NCBI RefSeq assembly: GCF_033439725.1
Contig: NW_026944390.1
Location: 2,046,001 to 2,110,000, forward strand
Reading direction: 5' to 3'
Source: Neurospora tetraspora
Lineage: Eukaryota; Ascomycota; Sordariomycetes; Sordariales; Sordariaceae
DNA: 64,000 nucleotides
Shown here piece by piece: positions 57,801-64,000 of this stretch (positions are counted from its first letter, which is position 1; every line of letters begins with the position of its first letter). Position numbers and translations under genes: made by a program. The notes under the pieces are model-generated. The model did not search any database, was not told the origin of the DNA, and was given only the letters and a program-made list of their open reading frames with translations.

Positions 57801-59009
57801 GAGATAACGTGGCAACCTATACGGCCTATCCCAGGCTGTCCACAACGGTTTTCCAGTACCGTAGTAATTTGGGCTCTTCGGAGGTGCCTCAAGCTCCAAA
57901 GTATCAAATCTGGGCGGCCCGTGCAAGCATTCCGTGCACACAGCAACCTGTTCTGGAGAAATGGCGATGAAAGCTGATCCGACGGTTAAGGGAATGAGAA
58001 GTTGGGGCATTTGATTTTCGACTGGCAATCGATGGCCACGCTTCTCTTCGGCGAAGACAGTGGCGAGGTCGTCTCCCAACGTCCATTCGTAAATAACCAT
58101 TCTTGATTTGCCGTTGTTGACGACAATAAGCAGAAGAATGATGTGATCCTTGTCTTCTGGACGTGGGTAGAGAAACGTGAGGCTTTGTATCACGCCTTGA
58201 ACACTCCGCAAACGCCAGCTCTTGACTATCTCCACGGTGTTTTCGTCTTGAGGTTGAGTGAAATTGGCGAGAGACTCGAGCTCACCTACGGCAAAGAGAC
58301 CGTGGTAGCTACTTAAGGCCATGTAACGCGAGCTTGGATCTACAGCCATGTGAGCCCCAAGATTACCGTTCAGAAACTGTGGAGGCCGTCGAAACAAGAA
58401 TTGGGTAGAGCTGTAAAACTCGGGTCGACCGTCGGCCCCTGGGCCAATCCAAAGGAAAACAACATCGGCATTGTCCATGGCCAGCGCAAGCAACTGGGGC
58501 GGCAGCTGAGATGTCGAACCAAATGGGGTTGCCGAGTGTACGTCCTGGTCCTCCACCTTCACTGGGGTCTCAATGTCCATAGCAGGGTTGAGGTCGTCGA
58601 CGCCATCTGGAATATCGAAAGGGCCAACTACACAAGCGTTGCGAATATTGTGTGGGAATCTGCGGAAGAGGATGTCTCGGAACTGGCCGTTGCTTTGAAA
58701 TTCACGGATTTGGACAGAACGATGCTAGAGGTAAGGTCAGCTCCGTCAAAAGAAGTCTAGAACAAAGTTTCGACTTACGCCTATAAAGGCAACATCATTG
58801 TGATGAGGCGATCTGAGCCTTACGGGTAGCACAGACTTCACCATCTGGCTGTCCGCCATGGTCCTTGTGAGTAGTCCGCATATTGGAGTTTCGGTCTGCT
58901 CTGCTCTCTTAGGACCTTGAGCAGACTTTGCCTTGAGTAAAGTCTGAATGTCGACCGTCTCGGTGACCCATTCGCCATTGCGGAGGACATTGGTCCGGAA
59001 GGTAGCCAT
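54824..59009 (-). CDS. MMS1_N / CPSF-A family beta-propeller protein (DDB1/MMS1-like)
   Basis: Five exons (59009-58779, 58724-57600, 57549-57029, 56978-56662, 56580-54824) with introns of 50-81 nt give 1316 residues. All junctions keep frame, for example DVAFIGHRSVQIREF and SADEWNRLSFDKLL. The pattern LLALAMDNADVVFLWIG, then LGAHMAVDPSSRYMALSSYH, is typical of the MMS1 N-terminal domain, and many short beta strands follow as expected for WD-like propellers. The C-terminal part (PVSIRKFRRGRTRPTWEQGA, GISMDGTMVHFTVLDQHALR, LLKTLLDAEVLQELINTEEL) fits the CPSF-A/DDB1 end. Relatives act as adaptors of cullin-4 ubiquitin ligases in DNA repair, or in mRNA processing. The exact orthologue is uncertain; this looks like an additional DDB1/MMS1-type protein. 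Confidence 0.88.
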
Positions 59010-60657
59010 ATTGGTGGAAATAGGCGGATCGGCGTTTTGGTAGGATGTGCTCCGTCACGGGTCGGCCGGCTCGGAAAGGTGCAGTATTCAGCCTGGTCTT
59101 CAGGTTAGTTTCTGGTTGAAACGCATTGGATGTTCCTGGGCCAAAGGGCCTCTCAGGTAACGAGATGCTTGATCTGAGGGTGATCCAATGAAGACATGAA
59201 TGTCCAAGAAAGAAGGTGGGTTCAAAAGAAAAAGAGTAGCGGAGTGTTGAGTAGGCACCTTGAGCAAAAAAAATGGAAGACAGCTGTCTCTCTGCAGAGA
59301 ACAAGCTGGCGCGAGTCTCAGTGATGGAAGAGATATCAGATGTACTCACCTTGGGCTGTAGGTTGTACCACCATACCAAGTGTAGTAAACAGGTGGGAGC
59401 AAGTAAACGTTGCCAATGTACTGCCGCAGTGCAAAAGAGCGGCAGTAACCAGAGAAACAAACAACTGGTGTGCAGCAGAGAGAGAAAAGACAGCGAAGTC
59501 CCGATTCAGCACCATCAACAACTGACCGGCTGAAGTGTTGATAGTTTCATGTTGAAAGATGGAAGGTTGAAGGTGGGGTGAAAAGAAGCTGTGTTGTTAC
59601 CTCTAGTGTTTGTACTCTATCTGAGGCAGAAGTAATGGAAGTTCCAGGCGGCTAGATAGTGCAGGGTAACTGCAAGCAGGTGCCTTCCTTCACATCAATA
59701 TAAACAACAATCAAGACTTGGATGTGACAATGTTGTGATCCCAATTTCAAATGTACCGTACATGAGAGGTAATGGACGAGAATTGTTGCATAAAACCCAA
59801 GAAGAAACAAATATTCAAGACAAGACAATACCAAGGGTCCAAGACAGTCCCCATGTTCCACGCCCGCCCCGTTGGGTTGCTACAGCAGCCGCGAGATGTA
59901 CCAGCAGCCACAAGTACCTCTACCTACGAGAGCCATTCCCTCTCAAACATGGAATGGGGATCCATTGCATGTTTCACGCATAAACACATTATCTTATGTA
60001 TTTGTTCATCGAGACGCCAGGAAGAAAAGACCTGAGATGTACATCCATACGGTAGGGCAGGCGCAGGCCGCAGGGCAGCAGTCCAGTTAAGGTTTGTCGG
60101 CAACCGGAACCTTGGATCTCGGGTTCTCCTCTTTCGGCGCCGGGGTCGCAGCATGTACCTGGTCCACTATCCGGGACACGACTCGCCCTATGACATAGGC
60201 GCACGTTGCCCATGCTGCAGTGGAGAGCTCCTCTAACGCTAACAATTAGCATGGATGCCCTAAAGTTCCATACAACCTCACCCAAAGTCAACAACATCAC
60301 ATGTCCAAACTTGGAAGCCCAACTCTCCACAGATACATCACCATTTGAAAGTCCGAACAGTCTAGAGATATATAAACATAACCGAGCGAGCGAAATACTC
60401 ACAACGACGTCACTCATTCAACGTTGACAGAATCACGCTGTCTCGCTATCAGCAGTTGCGTAGGTAAGCTTCCTACAGCTTCTTCCAGGGGCAGAACATT
60501 AACCGATCTACAGATCCGAAAACTTGAGCTTTGAAGCTTCTGGATTGCCGTCAAGAGCTCAAACAGTAATCGAGACTCATCATCATTCACCAGTTAGAAC
60601 TAAAACCACCGTTATAGTCAATAACCAGTCCCGGTCCAGTTGAGGAGACTCCGGCAG
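59010..60657. promoter_or_regulatory. Divergent promoter region between MMS1-like and TBC genes
   Basis: 1.65 kb between divergent starts. A TATATAAA sequence at 60369-60376 lies about 280 bases before the TBC gene start, and a GACGTCA half-palindromic CRE-like site is near 60406-60412. No gene seen. Confidence 0.5.
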
Positions 60658-61958
60658 ATGTCACAAATGGACAGCTCAAGTGAAAGCGGTGATTCTCTTC
60701 AAGAGAAGATCATCGACCCTTTCCACGCAGAGAAGGAGGAGGCTATTCTCAAGGCGTGTAAACAAAGGGACCTCGCCAAGCTACGAGCGCTCGCAGAATC
60801 TCAGGGGGGATTCCTGAACGATGAGATTCGTCAACAAGCCTGTAAGTGATACATACCAACCCCCTTCCTTTCTCACACACCATCGACCAAAAGACTTACT
60901 TACTCTCTTCCCCCTCCCAACCAGGGCCCGTCCTACTAGGCCTCCCCCCAAAATGCTCTTACGAAGACGACTCTTCCTCCTGGCAGGACCTCCCCCCTCA
61001 CAAAGACGAAGACCAAGTCCAACTAGACGTCGACCGCGCCTTCACCTACTACCCCGACCACGAAACCGAATCAGCCCGCACCCTCCAAAAATCCCACCTC
61101 TCCTCCCTCATCCTCTCCGTCCTGCGCCGCCACCCCTACCTCCACTACTTCCAAGGCTACCACGACATCTGCCAAGTCCTCCTCTTGGTCCTTCCCCCCT
61201 CCCTCCGCTCCCCCGCCCTCGCCCGCCTCTCGGCCTTGCGCATCCGCGACTTCATGCTTCCCAACTTACAAGCCGCCATCGCGCAACTCCGGCTTATCCC
61301 CGACATCTTACGGGTTTCCGACCCCAAACTTTGGCGGCATTTATCCGGTATTACCGAACCGTTTTTTGCCTTGTCAGGGACGCTGACCATGTATGCCCAC
61401 GACATCACCACGCTGGGAGAAATCACGCGGTTGTTCGACGTCCTTTTGGCGAGGGAACCCGTGTTTAGCGTGTACATGTTCGCCGCGATTGTGAGGTCGA
61501 GGAGGGAGGAGCTGTTTGATACACCTGAAGACGAGCCGGAGATGTTACATTCCATTCTCTCGAAACTGCCGAAGCCGCTGGATTTGGAGGGGCTGATTGG
61601 GGATACGGTGGCGTTGTTTGAGGCGTACCCGCCGGAGAAGTTGCCGAGTTGGAGGTGGGGGATTTCGGGGTGTAGTGTGCTTAAGACGGCCAGAGACGAG
61701 ACAGGAAAGGGGAAGGGGGAAGTGGCGAGTAGGCAGACGATGGAGGATGGGAAGAGGTTTTTTGAACGGCAGGTTAGGGAGTTGATGTGGATGGAGAGGA
61801 GGCAGAAGGCGAGGAAGTGGATGTGGAAGAATAGGAGGCCGGTTAGGACGTTGGGGCTGGCGGTGTTGGTGGGTATTATTGCTATATTGTTGAGGAGGGT
61901 GCCGGGGGGCCCGATGGCTTGGGTGATGGCGGTTGTGAATCGGTGGTGGTTGAGTTAG
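60658..61958 (+). CDS. TBC-domain Rab GTPase-activating protein, GYP8/TBC1D20 type, tail-anchored
   Basis: Exons 60658-60841 and 60925-61958 are joined over an 83-nt intron (RQQAWPVLLGLPP) to give 405 residues. ATG 60658 is chosen as the first in frame; another is three codons later. The TBC domain has both catalytic fingers: the arginine finger VQLDVDR (Asp96, Arg99) and the glutamine finger YFQGYHD (Gln138). EPFFALSGTLTMYAHDITTL and FDVLLAREPVFSVYMFAAIV are further TBC signatures. A C-terminal hydrophobic stretch (TLGLAVLVGIIAILL, about 370-385) fits the membrane anchor of the GYP8/TBC1D20 group, which acts on Rab1/Ypt1-type GTPases at the ER and Golgi. The neighbouring VPS52 also serves Golgi traffic, but I read that as coincidence. 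Confidence 0.93.
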
Positions 61959-62218
61959 ATGTGGTGGGTGAATAGAGCAAAAATGGAATGGTGTCAACAA
62001 AGATCGTGAAAGAAGATTCCCAAGAGCGGATATACGTGTGCAGTAATGGCCATCGAACAGCGAGAGTTCACATGAGACCTGATACCCAATAACTGGAGAC
62101 GCAAATCAATTTAAAAGAATTAGAATTTTGATACAATTCATCATGTCTGTATATACAAGGTGGGAACCCTTCCGACCAGATATTTTCTCTAACTATTACC
62201 CCACATGTCATAAACCTT
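61959..62218. other. Gap between convergent TBC and VPS52 genes
   Basis: 260 bases between stop codons, presumably both 3' UTRs. Nothing notable seen. Confidence 0.6.
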
Positions 62219-64000
62219 CTAGCTATTCTCCTGTACGCTTGCCTTAAGTGACTCAAAATGGTCCTGTTGTTCCGTCGCAAGCTTGCCGCTCACATCGCTA
62301 ATGATGGTCAAAATCAAGCTGTAATTATTATAAAGGAACCTGTCCCGTTTCCTCGAATCCGCTCCCAGTTGCGCCTGGCTATGCTTGGCCAGGAACGCCT
62401 CCACCTCGATACGCAGTCTGTGTAGACTACTGACGATCGGCTCATCATCCCCTGCTTCGGCACTGAGGGCAAGCACACCGTGAAGGAATTGCCCGAATCG
62501 CTGGGTGACGACGTGCGGAGCCGCTGAGGCTGTCTTTGCCTGTGAAGCGGATCCGGCCTTGTTGGGGAGCGCAGAAGTCAGCGTCTTGACTGATTCGCAG
62601 TGGGCATCCATGACGCTCTGCAGGCGTGGCCACAACACCATGGCGGTGCCGTTGATGTAACCATCCACAACGGGAACTCGGCGCCGTTGGAGTTCAAAGG
62701 CGAAATGCTGGTTCAGACGCACGCATAGCAGCAGACCGAGTCCGTCATAGGTGTCGGACACAAGCTGCTTGGTGAGGGCTTGCCCAAGGGCAAAGGTCTG
62801 ATCGAATATGTAGGTGAAGTGACGCGAGATGAGCGAAAGTGATAGTGCCGGGCTGAAGAAGGCCACGAGGAATGTGTACTCTGCCGTAGCGTTGTCGACA
62901 AGGGCGAGGTTGAAGTTGCGGAACGGAACCTCAAGATAATGTGTGGTCTGGTCCTCGTCGGCCAGGTAAGACGACATTGCTATTTGGTCCTTAGACTTGA
63001 GCAGTTCATTCCTTCGGCCGATGCTAAAGGCGTCATGGGGCGCGCCTCCAAGTTTGGATCCAGACAGGACAGTCGTTCTTCGAGAGGTGTCCTCGTGTCC
63101 CATCGCGTCGTTCTTATCGATAATGTGAAGCTTCAGCTTGTCCAAAGATTGTTTGTAGCGGGTAAACTGGTTCAAGTAATACCACCGCATGGTGTTCATG
63201 TAGGCCTGACATATCTCGCCGGCGAGTGTAGGTTGATGTTTTTGGAGGAACGCAAACAGATCTTTGAACCGGAGGAAGTTCTGCTGTTGAATGATCTGGG
63301 CATTGATGTGAGGCGACCGCAATGCTTTGATTTGCGCAACCAGAAAGTCCCGTATTCGTCCGATAGCCTTCAGAAAAATGCATTAGAACATAACAGCCAG
63401 ACCCGAACAACAATCCTTACCTTGAGGATGAGCTTTTCCAGCAATGGGCCAACATCAGCAAGCGCTTTGCTCTGGGGTTGTTGCGCATTCTTCTTATGAG
63501 CCGTAGCTCTCTTGTCCACCTCGGCCAGGACCTTCACCCATGTTTCGTCGATATGACCTTCGGCAATCGTTGTTATTACGAGAGGAGAGACGCTCAGCTC
63601 TTCCACCAAGGGTCCCAGACCCTTCTCTACAGCCTTTCGGTTTTCTAGTCTCACGTTAAGAGCTTCTGATCGCGCCTGGAGGCTTTCAATATCGGCAGAC
63701 ACAGCAGCTAGGTCATTGCGAAAGTTGGTGAGGTTGGATTCAACGGAGCTCAGGATGTCATCGCACGCGCGGATCGACCGATGTAGGTCCTCGAATTTGG
63801 CCTTGTCTCGCTCATCTGGAAAGCACTTTATAAGCATGGCTGGAGGGCAGGGCAATAGGAACAATAAGATGGCACCATACAATCTTGAACACTTTGGGGT
63901 TTATAGTTGTCCACTTGGCGCGAACTGACGTCAGAGCCGGCGAGCTCGGTCAGGGTCAAGCCGCCAAAGTCAACGTCGAAGTCCAGGTCATCTTCGGTGA
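62219..64000 (-). CDS. vps52: VPS52/SAC2 subunit of the GARP (and EARP) tethering complex; 5' part outside window
   Basis: A tethering factor for endosome-to-Golgi vesicles at the trans-Golgi network. Visible exons: window edge to 63881, 63815-63421 and 63367-62219; introns of 65 and 53 nt; 553 residues seen. The first visible exon is acidic (DDLDFDVDFGGLTLTELAGS). I chose the donor at 63880 because it yields SVQDYERDKAKFEDLHRSIR, the usual start of the Vps52 coiled-coil core; a GTCAGT donor 51 bases earlier in the transcript would break the frame. Coiled coil runs through SNLTNFRNDLAAVSADIESL. The second splice gives LILKAIGRIRDFLVAQIKAL. Later signatures include INAQIIQQQNFLRFKDLFAF and MRWYYLNQFTRYKQSLDKLK. 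The stop is TAG after VQENS. The start codon lies beyond base 64000. Confidence 0.95.

Overview
This looks like nuclear DNA of a filamentous ascomycete, most likely the Neurospora/Sordaria group (Sordariales). Genes are split by short GT-AG introns, mostly 50-90 nt, with CTAAC/CTGAC-like branch sites. Well-expressed genes prefer C-ending codons, intergenic stretches are long, and a class VI-type chitin synthase gene sits beside an Hsp88 (Hsp110-type) gene. From memory, upf2, chs-6 and hsp88 are neighbours in N. crassa; I could not check this. I found no transposon, virus-like element, CRISPR array, rRNA gene or convincing tRNA gene.

Layout, left to right. The left edge cuts a delta-9 acyl-CoA desaturase gene (minus strand, 1-768). 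After a 4.3 kb gap comes a two-exon gene for a divergent protein kinase (5086-8354, minus). A 5.4 kb gene-free stretch follows, then the mitochondrial Lon/PIM1 protease (13725-17137, minus). A compact block holds a small acidic coiled-coil protein (18086-18601, plus), an RRG7-type mitochondrial protein (18778-19656, minus), Mediator subunit MED21 (20177-20676, plus), an SDT1/PHM8-type HAD pyrimidine nucleotidase (21007-21964, minus) and a large disordered, probably nuclear protein (22896-25865, plus).

The middle is a run of plus-strand genes: a multi-KH RNA-binding protein (28888-32185), UPF2/NMD2 (34102-37734), chitin synthase 6 (40849-43652) and hsp88 (46207-48779). On the minus strand follow eIF5B (50368-53872) and an MMS1_N/CPSF-A beta-propeller protein (54824-59009). 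Then come a GYP8-type TBC Rab-GAP (60658-61958, plus) and VPS52 of the GARP complex, cut by the right edge (62219-64000, minus).

These are ordinary housekeeping genes: lipid desaturation, mitochondrial quality control and respiration (Lon, RRG7), transcription (MED21), RNA binding, decay and translation (KH protein, UPF2, eIF5B), cell wall (CHS-6), folding (Hsp88) and Golgi traffic (GYP8-like, VPS52). I see no operon-like system.

The most unusual signals are at hsp88 and in one intergenic gap. The hsp88 reading frame stays open for 65 codons beyond its TAG stop. This extension holds a 51-bp in-frame tandem duplication and a motif resembling a SUMO-interacting motif. hsp88 also has a stop-free 141-nt intron of 47 codons whose retention would insert a basic KRRK patch. 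A perfect 21-bp inverted repeat with a 30-nt loop lies between the convergent genes ending at 18601 and 18778. In upf2, a well-formed 61-nt intron straddles the stop codon.
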